Program-made: the position numbers and the translations under genes | The notes under the pieces: model-generated | Database searches by the model: none | What the model was told of the DNA's origin: nothing | Seen by the model: only the letters and a program-made list of their open reading frames with translations | NCBI GenBank assembly: GCA_000226015.1 | Contig: JH153354.1 | Coordinates: 327,036-391,035, forward strand | Length of the DNA: 64,000 nucleotides | Direction: 5' to 3' | From: Mnemiopsis leidyi | Taxonomy: Eukaryota; Ctenophora; Tentaculata; Lobata; Bolinopsidae | Part shown: one piece after another, positions 9,701-22,600 of the stretch | Numbering within the stretch: position 1 is the first letter of the stretch | Layout of the letters: every line of letters starts with the position of its first letter

Positions 9701-11712
9701 TCAACAAGAAGAAATAAGCCAAACATGCACCTACCTGAATTCTTCTTGTACTCCTCGTACTGCTCATCAGTCAGTCTCACAACATACACTCCGTCATCCA
9801 TCGTGTAGGATATCTTGAGTCCAGCAAACATGGCGTTAACTTGGTGCTCTTGCCACTCAGCCTCACTCAACCGCAGAACATAGCCCGGGTTTTCTGGAAA
9901 CAAGTTCACAATTAAACGACAAAGCTCCGATTGTTTAGCCTTTCAATAACTCAGGGAAAGTAACGATCAGTACCGACTGATAGGTGAACTAGTGAAACCC
10001 GATAGGACAACCGAGCACTTCAAGAAAATTAAGGAGGGCCAGGGGGAGGAGTTGTACTAATATCGGGGCGGGAAAGTGCCATGCTAAGTCTGGGAGGGCA
10101 AGCTGAGAGTAGCTGTGTTGGGATTGGGGCAGCACGGTACCCAACTAACTCCGCGAACTCACCGCAGTTCTTCTTGTACTTCTCGTACTGCTCCCCCGTC
10201 ATCTCTATCTTGTACTTGTCTCCCTCCATCGTATAGGAGATCTTCATCCCGGCAAACGCTCCCATCTGGTGGTTCTCCTTCCACTCCTGTTCGCTCAGTT
10301 CGAGCACGAAAATCTTGGGTTTGGTAGCGGGGGCCTCCATCTGGACATCTATCACTAGACCTGGAGGTTGTTGTTCTGGGTGGAGGTCAGGGTGGGGCGT
10401 ACAAGTACTACGTTCAGATACACAGCACAAATACGAGGCAACAAGTCAAAACCCGGCTGTAACTAAGTGATGGAATGATATGAGGTGACAGTTCTCAATT
10501 ATATATAGAGCAACGTTAACACCTTGTACGACAAAATATACGTTGTTGTCCGGGGATGTGTACGGATGTTAAAGATCCGACGTCGGGAGAGAATAACATT
10601 AGGTGAAGCCAAAAAACACGTATGAAAGAAATTACTATTTATGATTTGTGTGATTGGCTGAAATTCTCGGCGGAAACTTCTTACGTAAATTCATGTAAAT
10701 TTTGAGGCAATGGCACTTGTACAAATTCCATTTCGATGTTGTTGAAACATTAAATCAAAACGAATTCAAAAATAGACGTTTCATAAATTGATTTTAAAAA
10801 TGCCGTCCTTAAGAAACAGTGCAGTATTTCTATATGCCTTAATTGGTTGGTGTGAACCTTGCTGACAAGTGGCTTCATTGACTGACTGAAGTGGTCAGAA
10901 ATATGAAAAAATCTTAGAGAATGCCAACTAATCTAATAAAACTTTGTCCCAGAAGTGTTTATTTACCAGTAAGAATTATGCGTGCGGCATATTCAACTTA
11001 TTGATTTTGAGCTCAACGGGAGCAAGCCAAACGGAAAAGAAAAAGAGGATTTAACACTGCTACAGATTCTGGAGGCTGCACACTGCACAGTACAAGAGAT
11101 ACAGGAATGTAAAACGTAGGAGGCTCGAAGGAAACCCCTGACAGGAAAATCAACACAACGTAAAACACCTAGTTACTCACTGTTACGTTTGGTTCCCTGG
11201 CCGATGTTAACAGTTACATCTGTTTTGGAGGAGACTGGAGCTTCTTCTGCAGGCTTTTCTTCCGAGCCTTTTTCGACAGGCTTCAGCTTATAATCAGGGT
11301 TTTGTTTTTCAGTCTCTTTTTTCTCTACTTCTGTCTTCTTCAGTTGAGCGTCTTTCCAGTCCGGATTTTCTTCAGTAGCTGAACTAGACTTTGCCTCATT
11401 ATGTTTTAATTTCGCGTCTTTCCAATCCGGATTGCTCTCATCAGCAGATTTCTCAACCGCTTTTGCTTTTTTCAGGTTTACTTTCCAAGGGGCCTCCTGC
11501 TCTGGCTCATCACCCTTTTTGGGTCCCGTCTTCTTCAAATTCTTCTTCCAAGCAGGTACATTATCCTCTGTAGTACTGGTTCCAGTCTTCTTCAACTGTT
11601 TCTTCCAGGGCGGCTCATTGTCGGCAGACTCCCCGGAACCTTGTTTCTGTTTCCAGGAGGGGACAGACCCGGTACCCTGACCTCGGTTCTGTTGTCTGTC
11701 TCGCCAGGACAT
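6714..11712 (-). CDS. Modular repeat protein: W-K motif exon plus eight single-domain exons
   Basis: Nine exons fit GT-AG rules and phase: 11712-11181, 10375-10163, 9893-9735, 9562-9359, 9152-8946, 8826-8605, 7866-7648, 7371-7165, 6899-6714, about 716 codons together. Exon 1 starts with ATG preceded by an in-frame TAG and ends at an ACA|gtgagt donor in phase 1. Every following exon starts and ends in phase 1 and encodes one copy of a 53-74-residue module, approximately Y.L.LT..QY..L...G.FAGL.I.YT...G.Y.V.LT.EQY..Y. Copies 1-3 (exons 2-4) are most alike; copies 5-7 are longer and more diverged. No family recognised. No signal peptide or membrane segment, so probably intracellular. The last donor (GCAG|gtatat) shows the gene continues; the CH exon at 4855 has the matching phase. 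Confidence 0.8.
6960..7046. repeat. 20-bp tandem repeat in an intron
   Basis: Three to four copies of ggttgtttgtaagtcaggtc with point differences, in the intron between the last two module exons (7164-6900). Confidence 0.75.
7484..7552. repeat. 20-bp tandem repeat in an intron
   Basis: Three copies of acacgctgtatagctgtaaa with variants, in the intron between module exons ending at 7648 and starting at 7371. Confidence 0.7.
8370..8600. repeat. Intronic repeat of ~65-70 bp abutting a splice donor
   Basis: Four irregular copies share the strings cctgccttttttcaaac, aaaac and gagcatgcaagtt. The copy at the right end runs into the donor of the exon ending at 8605, whose intron begins gtaagttgcatgctc on the minus strand. 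The other copies carry related but degraded versions of that boundary. Confidence 0.6.
11181..11712 (-). CDS. First coding exon: seven tandem Trp-Lys motifs in a disordered, charged region
   Basis: 177 codons, rich in Lys, Glu, Pro and Ser, presumably disordered. It holds six P-x-W-K or P-W-K motifs with Trp at residues 20, 36, 55, 76, 97 and 119, then a seventh in which Trp is replaced by Tyr (141, NPDYK). Examples: PPWKKQLKKTG, PAWKKNLKKTG, NPDWKDAKLK. Spacing is about 20 residues. Motifs of this style (P-x-W-K-x-x-L) occur in the actin-binding proteins phostensin and taperin; that resemblance is from memory, and actin binding here is inference. If the donor at 11180 is not used the frame reads on to a TAA at 11173, giving a 179-residue stand-alone protein. 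Confidence 0.8.
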
Positions 11713-14408
11713 GTTCTACCGCATCTTCGGTTTCAGGGTGTTATTAGATGTTTTGCGTGCTTTAGAAAGGTTCTGATTTTCAGAGGTTTATGAAATAAAA
11801 ATTATAATTGTTGACGATAATATATGGGGGAATAAAGCTGTGTATTGTCATTACATATGTGAAATACGTAATAGAAGTGCACCGTATATTTTTACTGTAC
11901 ACCGAAAGGTCTCCGGATTTTGCACTTATTAATTGAATGAAGTTAATGAAGCAATCAATTCAAATTAGGGACATCAAACGGCAATTAATGGTGAAAAGGG
12001 ACGTGATTCTGTAAGATATGTATAAAATGAAAACAAATAAATACCAGACCATTCACAGAACCGGAATGGAACGAAGGAATTCTGGTGTGACAGATAGCGT
12101 TTAGCACAACCGAAACAGCACCGCCATTTCTCCAGCACACTCAACACCACAGGTTTTACAGTTGCTGCGTTTTTATTGGCTCTGTTTGTTGACGCAACAG
12201 TTGGAAAAGCTTTATTTATCACTAATATTGTTAAGAGGAAAAAGTCATTACCTCTGCAGCAAAGCTTGTCTACGTTTATAAACGATGGGTGTTTGGTTCA
12301 GTAATGTCACGTGATATTTAGGATTCCTGTCATTGGTCGAAATGGTTTAGCCCTCCTGAAAACTTACAAGACTGTTAATTACCGTCAAAATTCGTACACC
12401 ACCGTCAAATTTTACTGCGTGACACAGTAATGAATTAATTGGCCAGTTGTAAGAAAGCTGGAAACATATTAACGTTTATCTCTCCTAGCCATCCTAGCAT
12501 GGCAGTTGCCAATGCTAGACTCGATTTTAAAATTAACATTCAGATTGTGAGGTACAGTGTTGGCGAATACCTTAAAACGTGTATCGAATATATTCAAAAA
12601 CTGATTTCTGAGAGTAAATTCTCTCACGGTTGAGTGGGTTGGCAATTAGCTTGAAGCAAAGCAAGGTGTATGCAATTAAATGGCTTACATGTATACGAAG
12701 TTGCTTTACTTTATGTTTTAGCAAACTGGCGAGTATATATTCTGAAATTGATTGAACGGAATAGTTTGAAAAACAACTCTTTATCTAGTTGTATTAAGCA
12801 ATCGTTGAAAATTGCAGCTTGATTGTTGAATTATGTGACTGAGTGAGAAATTATAGAGTGATTGCCATATTGTAGCAACTTAAACTCTTTCTGTAAATTC
12901 TTTAGGATTCTAGGACAGGAGTCAACAATTTCTTTCACATCATGTAACAGCGATTAATTAATGAAAAGGCTGACTCGACCGATGACCTATCAATTTCAAA
13001 AGGGCTGTCACGAGATGCACAAAATTTCGACTCCTCCTCAAGAATTCAGAAGCCAATTATGAAGAAAAGTTAATCTTGAAAACAATTTCGAGTGGTCTTG
13101 TAGGTGAGTGGAAAGTAATAAACTCAAGCCGAATAATTTGAATTGATTGTTGTCTGATAAAGAAGATCTACACTGGTTTTTAGAGTACGTTTCATTAGTT
13201 TTTATACCACCTAGAGTGAGGAACTATCTCACTTTAAACGGAGGTCAAACTGATTCTCAAAATTCCGTAGCACGCGTATCGGAAAGATAGTCTCGTGGAA
13301 AGTTGTTGAAATCTACCAAACTAGAAATACATACGCGCGTGTTGCGCGCAAAAATTAAATTTTATTTTGTTCGCGCGTTACGTTCAAGTTTGTCCATCGA
13401 AACGAAAGTTTTAATTCTCCTGGGAAAAGCTGGGCCGCTTTAACAAAACTAAGAATTCCTATTGATTATCCATTATCTTAATATCGAAAGGAGGCAGCTA
13501 ATGATAATCCATTAATGGATGAAGTTAATCATTAAAGAACTGTATTGATAGGCAATGGCAGCTCAACGAATTTTGTGACAAATTTGTTTGGCACACAAAC
13601 AAAAACCTACACCCAACATGATGCATCTTAATTCATCAAGTACATCAAAATCGACACAAATCTGGGCATTATACGATTATCGTTGTATAACATTTGCTTG
13701 TCAAGATTGCATTGCTCATAAAGAACATATTTTAGCATAATTTTGCGGAGGTGTATCCAGTGGTTTGGCTTCTCCTCTTATCCAGAACGTCACGTGACTA
13801 AACACAAATATCATGCTTAACAGCACTGCTTGTTCTGCTAACTGAACATTTTAAAGCTTGGCAGAAATTTTTCTTCCGTACGTCTTGCTTACAGAAGAAC
13901 AGAACTGACAAAGCTAGGTCTGAGAAAGTTTTTAATCGTTTCAACATATTATTTAATATTATGTTACTCTTATTCTGGGTGATGACGGTATATTAGATGT
14001 GTCAACATGAAGAGTTTAACTAACTGGAACTTCATAACAGTTCCTAATACACACTACAAGAGGACGTGTTACAACTTACAAGGTTATACAGGTGAGAGAT
14101 GCGCATAATTAACCGGATTAACCGCTAAAATCATCCATGCATGACACGCTCTTATTTCTAAATACTTAACCGGTCGCCTTGTGTAGTTGTTAACCATTCC
14201 AATAAACCGTTTATCATTATTTCAAGATATGCTGAACCTAACGAGCTCTGAACATTGTACATACTGCACGACAAATTAGCTGCTCTATATAATCACCGCT
14301 GTGCTAATTACAACATTCTGACCAGATAAAAGATTTTCCGTCCCACTTAGCAATCGTTATCATTGTCAAACTACAATAATCTTCTCTACCATTGCCTATC
14401 AAACAATA
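11713..14408. other. Upstream region of the modular gene; no gene seen
   Basis: AT-rich DNA upstream of the ATG at 11712. It should contain the promoter and any 5' UTR exon, but I could not pick out a reliable core promoter. A short ORF at 12439-12633 uses TTG as its start and is not convincing. Confidence 0.4.
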
Positions 14409-17004
14409 TACACACACATATCCACATCCACCATATTACTGATTATACACCCCCTAGTATTCCGTCCCAGCTGTAGCGGCAGAGAAAAAGGCGGGGAGGA
14501 CATGTAACTGTACCCTGGTGATTAAGCGGCCTACAGTCTGCAGTTCTTACAAGCTGGACCATAAATGGATTAATGTGTTGAACATCTGGACTACCTTCAG
14601 CTATAGCTTTATGTGTGGGGAGTTTTTACTGCCAACTGTAGTTTTACCGGTCTATCGGATAAAGGTAACGCTCGGACACAATTAGGTTAAGTACACTCTA
14701 CAGAGTTTAATTTATTGCAGGCTGTCTATATAAGCAAAGGAATAAAGTTTGTTACACTGTCTTGAGGCTTACTTTTGCGTCAATCACATACATTTTTTCA
14801 GATTCTTGACAAAATCCACCGTTGACTCAAGCAGTAACGGAAATAACAGCACATTCCTATACCCACACTATGATCAGTGATCATAGTGTGGGTATAGGAA
14901 TGTGATCATTGATCACGTACGAGTCAAGCATTAAATAGGACCATACCTTAACCGTTATTACATGTCGACTCTAAAAGCAGCGCGCCTCAATACATTGTGT
15001 ACTTTAATATACAGGATATTATAAAACGGTTAATATTATGTTTGTACATAAACCTACAGTTACTAGGTAGATGAGCTAGCTAAAGCTTGTGCTGTTCTAG
15101 CAGGACAGCCCCGCTCCGGACACAAAAACTCTTTGTCTATACGGAATTACTGGCAGGACAAATTGTGTGTTAGTTTAGATGACTAAAACAGGATGTGAAC
15201 TGAGGTATATTTAACTTTGTCATGTGTAACCGTTAGAACGTGACTTTGACTGCTGTGTGATAGCTCGAGGAGGGGACAACAACACAGCCCCACTTAGTCA
15301 GTAAGAACAGTGTCAGTTGTGATGCGATGCAGTGCACTTTAGACTTATCTTATTGCTGCCTTCCACGAGACTTCGTGACGTAGTTACACACAAATAGTTG
15401 AGTGAAATACCGACGTACTGCGATGGTGTGTCGAAATGGAATGGAATCTAAGGGAGCGACCTTGTAGAGCAATTATAGCTACTTAGTTGGAACCTAGCCA
15501 ATGTGGTCATGTGCCGTGTTGTTGAGTTAACTAACTCATAACAGTTGGTGGCAAGCAATCCTTGGTTAAGTTCTCGGGAGGCATATGTTATTTCGACAAA
15601 AGTGAAGGAGCGTATAACTTCATATTAATACCTTACCTACTTTAATATTATGTTAACTCTGATTCTAAACTTTAAAATTTCTTGAATTTTTGTTTCCGGT
15701 ATTCACATAGCGTGTTGAGACACATAGGGCAGGAAACAAGGAATTTGTGTTTACTAATCTCATCATGTAGATTGAATTAAATTCTCAAAATGAGCAACCT
15801 GTTTTATCACAAAACAGTCAATAATTAATGCTGGAGATCCGAAATCGAGTCTCAAACAAAACCGCCTGTACCTAACATTCGACAAGAAATATAAGAGTAG
15901 CCGAACAAGAAAACAGTAGAACACAGTAAATGTAGATTAAAAACAAGTCGTATGAGGAGGACAATGACTCGTAGTCACGACTTGTACCCTTAACTCCATC
16001 AGGATTGTTCAATGTTATTAGGAACTGTACACCGCTTCATCCCTCCTGATATCAACAGTGTGACCAGGTTCTAGTGACACGCCACACTGATGTTACTTAA
16101 AACATGTATATTAGGGACGGCTCTGTCGTGTTTGATGTACATATTAATGTTATAATCATAATAATCAATAATTAGGAGACACTCTTTAACACTCCACAGC
16201 TAGTTAGTGAATCTTATAGATGTTAACTATCAGTAGATAACCACATAAATAAACGGGCATTTTAATTATATGTGACTCGCAATCGCATTGACAATTACTT
16301 ATTCAGAATTCAGAGAGAAGGTTTTTAATCATTTAGATTCCAATCATAGAACGTTTTACTGAGAAAAACGCAATATAAACATCTGATCATATAAACATAT
16401 GATAAATATCTGCACTTGTTTTTTGTCAAGTTTAAGTACGATATGTGGCACGTTCCATCAACCAAACATCTTCCGTAACTGGCTTCCTTTTCCAAGTTAC
16501 AACCACACTGAATTACAGTTATTCAAGTTACATTAAGATGCTACCTGGGTGTGTTTAGTGTCCTTCACATTCCAATTCCAAATAACTACCTACCTGCCTA
16601 CCTAAGTAGCGACCTAGCTTTTATTTCGGGGTCTACATAGAAAATCGAAGTAGAAATAAAATTTCTATCTGAATTCAAATTATCATAATTCAATATTTTA
16701 CCTGTATAATTCAATACTTTACCTTTAGCTCATTCACAATTTACACAATATACATCATGTACATAGTGTAAAATAGTCTAATAGTCAATATTACGATGTA
16801 CAGAATCCAAGTTCTCAGTCTATCTGAACTCTGAAACAGGTGGATGACTACAAACCGTCTAGAACCAGCTAAATCCGGGGCTGCTGCTCAGACAGAGACC
16901 GAGTGAGTCAGGCATGTATTTACACGCGGAAATGACATTTGTATTAGCACCAAACTCTGATGATAAATCTAATGCAGGAGGAGTTAACATTGTTAATATC
17001 GTTA
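14409..17004. repeat. First copy of a ~2.6-kb duplicated segment
   Basis: Nearly identical along its length to 17015-19691. It starts with tacacacacatatccac and ends with taatatcgtta directly at the N gap. It lacks about 134 bp present in the second copy near 18106-18240 and carries an extra fold-back palindrome at 14851-14903. No coding sequence recognised. Confidence 0.92.
14851..14903. repeat. 53-bp hairpin: 26-bp perfect arms, 1-nt spacer
   Basis: The left arm 14851-14876 and right arm 14878-14903 are exact reverse complements around a single G. The second copy of the segment lacks the right arm, so the palindrome arose in one copy, presumably by a replication template switch. Confidence 0.95.
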
Positions 17005-17014
17005 NNNNNNNNNN
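17005..17014. other. Assembly gap (10 N)
   Basis: Run of ten N lying exactly at the junction of the two copies of the duplicated segment, which points to a scaffolding or haplotype join. Confidence 0.99.
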
Positions 17015-19691
17015 TACACACACATATCCACATCCACCATATTACTGATTATACACCCCAGCTGTAGCGGCAGAGAAAAAGGCGGGGAGGACATGTAACC
17101 GTACCCTGGTGATTAAGCGGCCTACAGTCTGCAGTTCTTACAAGCTGGACCATAAATGGATTAATGTGTTGAACATCTGGACTACCCCCAGCTATAGCTT
17201 TATGTGTGGGGAGTTTTTACTGCCAACTGTAGTTTTACCGAAGCATCGGATAAAGGTAACGCTCGGACACAATTAGGTTAAGTACACTCTACAGAGTTTA
17301 ATTTATTGCAGACTGTCTATATAGACAAAGGAATATAATTTGTTACCCTGTCTTGAGGCTCAGTTATGCGTCAATCACATACATTTTTTCAGATTCTTGA
17401 CAAAATCCACCGTTGACTCAAGCAGTAACGGAAATAACGGCACATTCCTATACCCTCCCTCTGATCACGTACGAGTCAAGCATTAAATAGGACCATACCT
17501 TAACCGTTATTACATGTCGACTCTAAAAGCAGCGCGCCTCAATACATTGTGTAATATACAGGATATTATAAAACGGTTAATATTATGTTTGTACATAAAC
17601 CTACAGTTACTAGGTAGATGAGCTAGCTAGAGCTTTGTGCTGTTCTAGCAGGACAGCCCCGCTCCGGACAACAAAAACTCTTTGTCTATACGGAATTACT
17701 GGCAGGACAAATTGTGTGTTAGTTTAGATAACTAAAACAGGATGTGAACTGAGGTATATTTAACTTTGTCATGTGTTACCGTTAGAACGTGACTTTAACT
17801 GCTGTGTGGGAGCTCGAGGAGGGGACAACAACACAGCCCCATTTAGTCAGTAAGAAAAATGTCAGTTGTGATGCGATGCAGTGCACTTTAGACTTATCTC
17901 ATTGCTGCCTTCCACGAGAAGTTACACACAAATAGTTGAGTGAAATACCGACGAACTGTGATGGTGTGTCGAACTGGAATGGAATCTAAGGGAGCGACCT
18001 TGTAGAGAAATTATAGCTACTTAGTTGGAACCTAGCCAATGTGGTCATGTGCCGTGTTGTTGAGTTCACTAACTCATAACAGTTGGTGGCAAGCAATCCT
18101 TGGGAACGCGACTTTGTTAAGAGTTCCTCAAGCCGAAATTTTGATTTCTGCACAGACCCTACATCTTATGAAAACAAGGAAGGGGTTTATTTGTCGAGGT
18201 TGGGCTTTAGGCAACATTCGGGTGACAAAAGTTTGGTAAAGTCCTCGGGAGGCATATGTTATTTCGGCAGAAGTGAAGGAGCGTATAACTTCATATTAAT
18301 ACCTTACCTACTTCAATGTCATGATAACTCTGATTCTAAACTTTAAAATTTCTTAAATTTTTGTTTCCGGTATTCACATAGCGTGTTAAGAAACATAGGG
18401 CAGTAAACAAGGAATTTGTGTTTACTAATCTCATCATGTAGATTGAATTAAATTCTCAAAATGAGCAACCTGTTTTATCACAAAACAGTCAATAATTAAT
18501 GCTGGAGATCCGAAATCGAGTCTCAAACGAAACCGCCTGTACCTAACATTCGACAAGAAATATAAGAGTAGCCGAACAAGAAAACAGTAGAACACAGTAA
18601 ATGTAGATTAAAAACAAGTCGTATGAGGAGGACAATGACTCGTAGTCACGACTTGTACCCTTAACTCCATCAGGATTGTTCAATGTTATTAGGAACTGTA
18701 CACCGCTTCATCCCTTCTGACATGATATCAACAGTGTGACCAGGATCTATTGACACGCCACACTGATGTTACTTAAAATATGTATATAAGGGACGGCTCT
18801 GTCATGTAAGATGTTCATATTAAGAATGTTATAATCATAATAATTAATAATTAGGAGACACTCTTTAAGACTACACAGGTAGTTAGAGGATCTTATAGAT
18901 GTCAACTATCAGTACATAACTACATAAATAAACGGACGTTTGAATTATATGTGACTCGTAATCGCATTGACAATTACTTATTCATAACTCTGAGGAAAGA
19001 TTTTGACTCATCTAGATTCCAATCATAGAACGTGTAACTGAGAAGAACGCAATATAAACATCTGATCATATAAACATATGATAAATATCTGCACTTGTTT
19101 TTTGTCAAGTTTAAGTACGATATGTGGCACGATCCTTCAACCAAACATCTTCCGTAACTGGCTTCCTTTTCCAAGTTACAACCACACTGAATTACAGTTA
19201 TTCAAGTTACATCAAGATGCTACCTGGGTGTGTTTAGTGTCCTTCACATTCCAATTCCAAATAACTACCTACCTGCCTTCCTAAGTACCAACCTAGCTTT
19301 AATTTCGGGGTCCACATAGAAAATCAGAGTAGAAATAACATTTCTATCTGTATTCAACTTATCATAATTCAATATTTTACCTTTATAATTCAATATTTTA
19401 CCTTTAGCTCATTCACAATTTACACAATATACATCATGTACATAGTGTAAAATAGTCTAATAGTCAATATTACGATGTACAGAATTTACAGAGGCAAGTT
19501 CTGAGTCTATCTGAACTCTGAAACAGGTGGATGACTACAAACCGTCTAGAACCAGCTAAATCCGGGGCTGCTGCTCAGACAGAGACCGAGTGAGTCAGGC
19601 ATGTATTTACACGCGGAAATGACATTTGTATTAGCACCAAACTCTGATGATAAATCTAACGCAGGAGGAGTTAACATTGTTAATATCGTTA
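17015..19691. repeat. Second copy of the ~2.6-kb duplicated segment
   Basis: Aligns with 14409-17004 base by base with scattered substitutions and small indels. The main difference is an extra ~134 bp between about 18106 and 18240, flanked by two similar short strings (tttgttaagagttcctcaag and tttggtaaagtcctcgggag). This keeps a frame open from about 18083 to 18346, but I recognise no protein in it. Confidence 0.92.
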
Positions 19692-22600
19692 ATGGTGGGG
19701 AGTCGACCCGGTATATACATGGAAACTACACGGAGTACATTTTGTTTTGTACATCCAAGCTGCTACTTCTCTAATTCTTTGTATCTTGAGCGTGAACCTT
19801 GGGACTATTGGTACTGCAAAACAAAGCGTTCTTCTACTTTCATTCTGAACAGGCAGCACGTTACTATTACAAAACGCTATTAATGGTGTAAGTACTACTT
19901 CTTTTGCAAAAAGATATGATGTCATGCGGTTGAGACATGTATGATAGTGAAATTTTGAAACCTTCAATAGAATTTTTTAATTGAAACCTTTCAATTGGCA
20001 TGATGGGAAAATGGGAAATTACATTTATTTCTACCCTAAATTATTCACGAACCGACAAAATACATAATATCACACAGCATGTGAGTGTGAAGATTAAAAC
20101 GTATTCTTCCAACTTTGAATTTTTCAAGAAAACAATTTTTTCTCGTCTAATCCAACAAATCAATAATCTAAGAAATCCAATCCATCAATCATCAACTAAG
20201 AAACTAGTGACCACCAACCAACCAGAACAACCCAGTAACCATGACAACCCCGTAATTATAGCCACACCTATAGCAGACCCCACATACTACCCATCCACCA
20301 CTGACTACCGCCAACACTACCGCTAACAGTACCGCCAACACTACCGCCAACATTACCGCCACACTACCTCCACACTACCTCCACATTACCGCCACACTAC
20401 CGCCACACTACCGCCACATTACCGCCATATTACCGCTAACAGTACCGCCAACACTACCGCCACATTACCGCCACACTACAACCCGTACAGAAAATATCAA
20501 GCAGCCAGCTCCCCGGCAGACAGTGTGAAGTATTCAGTCCAGCACGACAATTATTTGAACGTACTTTGTGTGTGTGTGTTGAGATAGTAGAGTGGTTTGA
20601 CAAGCACGAGATTCAACTCTAAGTGATGCCGATCTGCTGAAGAGAGATGTGATTATTGGCTAGCTCTGTCCCACAGCGGTTGCAGTGTATTACAGTAATT
20701 ATACAGCGTACTACAGTAATTATACAGCGAGATTAGTGATTCTCCTTACTTTAAACACTGACAGAGTTTTTTAAAGTTCCTCGGTTTAACTGTAGTTAAC
20801 TGGATACACGGCCGTATTTACAGCTTCAAATTAGTCTCTTTCAGAACACACAGCAACACAGAACACTGATAATACAGAATTCTGTACTGAGAAATCACAC
20901 TTCGACACGCCCCTGTCTTACGAGCACTGAACCGGGAAGACAAGAGCAGTAGCGGGATATACCCACCTTTAATACCACCCATCACTTGATGTTGTCAACA
21001 CAGCTGTGTTATCATTGTGAAATGCTAATGGCATTGTAATGGATATGTAAGCGTGCAACGGGCATAATTTCTCCCGTTTCAGGCTGCCAGCAGCTGTGCA
21101 ACAAGTCATTCCACCAGGAACAATCTTGTGTTCCTTGCTTGACAATTGTCCAGATAGAGAGTTAGAAGCAGGTCTAGTTTAGTTATGAACGATAACTATA
21201 TACAGATCTGCTACATTGTCCTTTGTCCTTTGTCACATGTTCGCTAATTTTGATGACAATGAGAGTGGAGCCAGGTTAGATGTTTCAAATCACTGGTACA
21301 GGACGGGCTAACGATTTGCTTACAGTTCGGGTATTTAGCGAGATTCTTCTTCTTTACAACACAAAGCAAAACTCTTTTCAGAGGAGAGTTTGGGGGGGGG
21401 GAGAAGTGCTAGAGTGACAGAGATGTGACCGAGGAACCATAAGAACTCATCACTGTCACAAGATCGTGTAGTATATGGAGCTCATTTTTCAAGTTCTTAC
21501 TATCATTCAGGAGAACGTTATGAAAATGTCAACCAGCGAAAGTGCTCAGAAATCTCACAAGTTATTGTCTTAAAATTGGAGTAAACCTCAGACAATAACA
21601 GTCAGTAAAATACCATCTCCCTCCGCACAGATTGAAGTTAAAGTTCCCGCCTCCCAGCAACTAAGGCAAGGAGCCTCCTTGAGGACTAAGAAAGACCGGA
21701 CAGTCTATTGAACATCAGGATGTACCGTTCTGATACTTGTTCAGTAGAGACTCTCTGCCGTGCTGGGTGAGAGATATGCAACACCATAACCTGGCACGCA
21801 GCCAACTCCACCGTAAACCTATACCACCTCAATCTCTCCAACCATATTTCCATATATTCGGTAACGAGTTAGATTTACAAGACATGACAGATCTCTCTCT
21901 CCTCTAATTTATCAGGGGAGAGCAGAGGGGCAGCTTGTTATTCCAAATATTTCCCCTGCTCCTCCCGCCACACACACTGTATCTTGTAGCTGTATAATTA
22001 TGGGTACAAGTTGCTGGTTGTAAAACTAAACACGATCATTATAATAGTTCGATACAATAGTGTTACTGAGGTGAATGTGGCGGTATAGTACACTAATACA
22101 AGTACATTGTCACAGAGCATGCTTACTGAGCTGTAAACTATGTAGATACACTGTAAAGGAACTATATGAGGTTCTGTAACTAACTTTAGAGAAAACGATT
22201 CTTGAGTGCCGCCTATCGTATTATTCATAACGAATTTTTGACTCCTGCAAATTATATCAGCATTGATATATAATTATAAATTTTTTAATCTAGTTATAAA
22301 TCATAGTAAAAACATTGATCCATGTGCAATGTGCATGGGGGGTGTAGGAAAGATTTAAACTTACTAAGCTACTGACAAAGACGTGCTGGTAGCTAAAACT
22401 TGCTAACTTTCTAACTTACAAACCTAGCCGTCTAAATCCATACCTTGGTGAACACTGCCGAGACAGGAAGACATACTACTTTGCAGTACCAGGTAGACAC
22501 TGTGTGAACTTTACACAGATACCGGTAGAGCGCGAGTTCTAGACAAGAAATTTGTAACCTTCTCAAGGTTTCAGCAAGTAGCGAAATCTAGAATTATATT

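Noticed and set aside
20000-20326. 108-codon plus-strand ORF
   Set aside because: Its C-terminal half runs into a minisatellite and the rest has no recognisable features.
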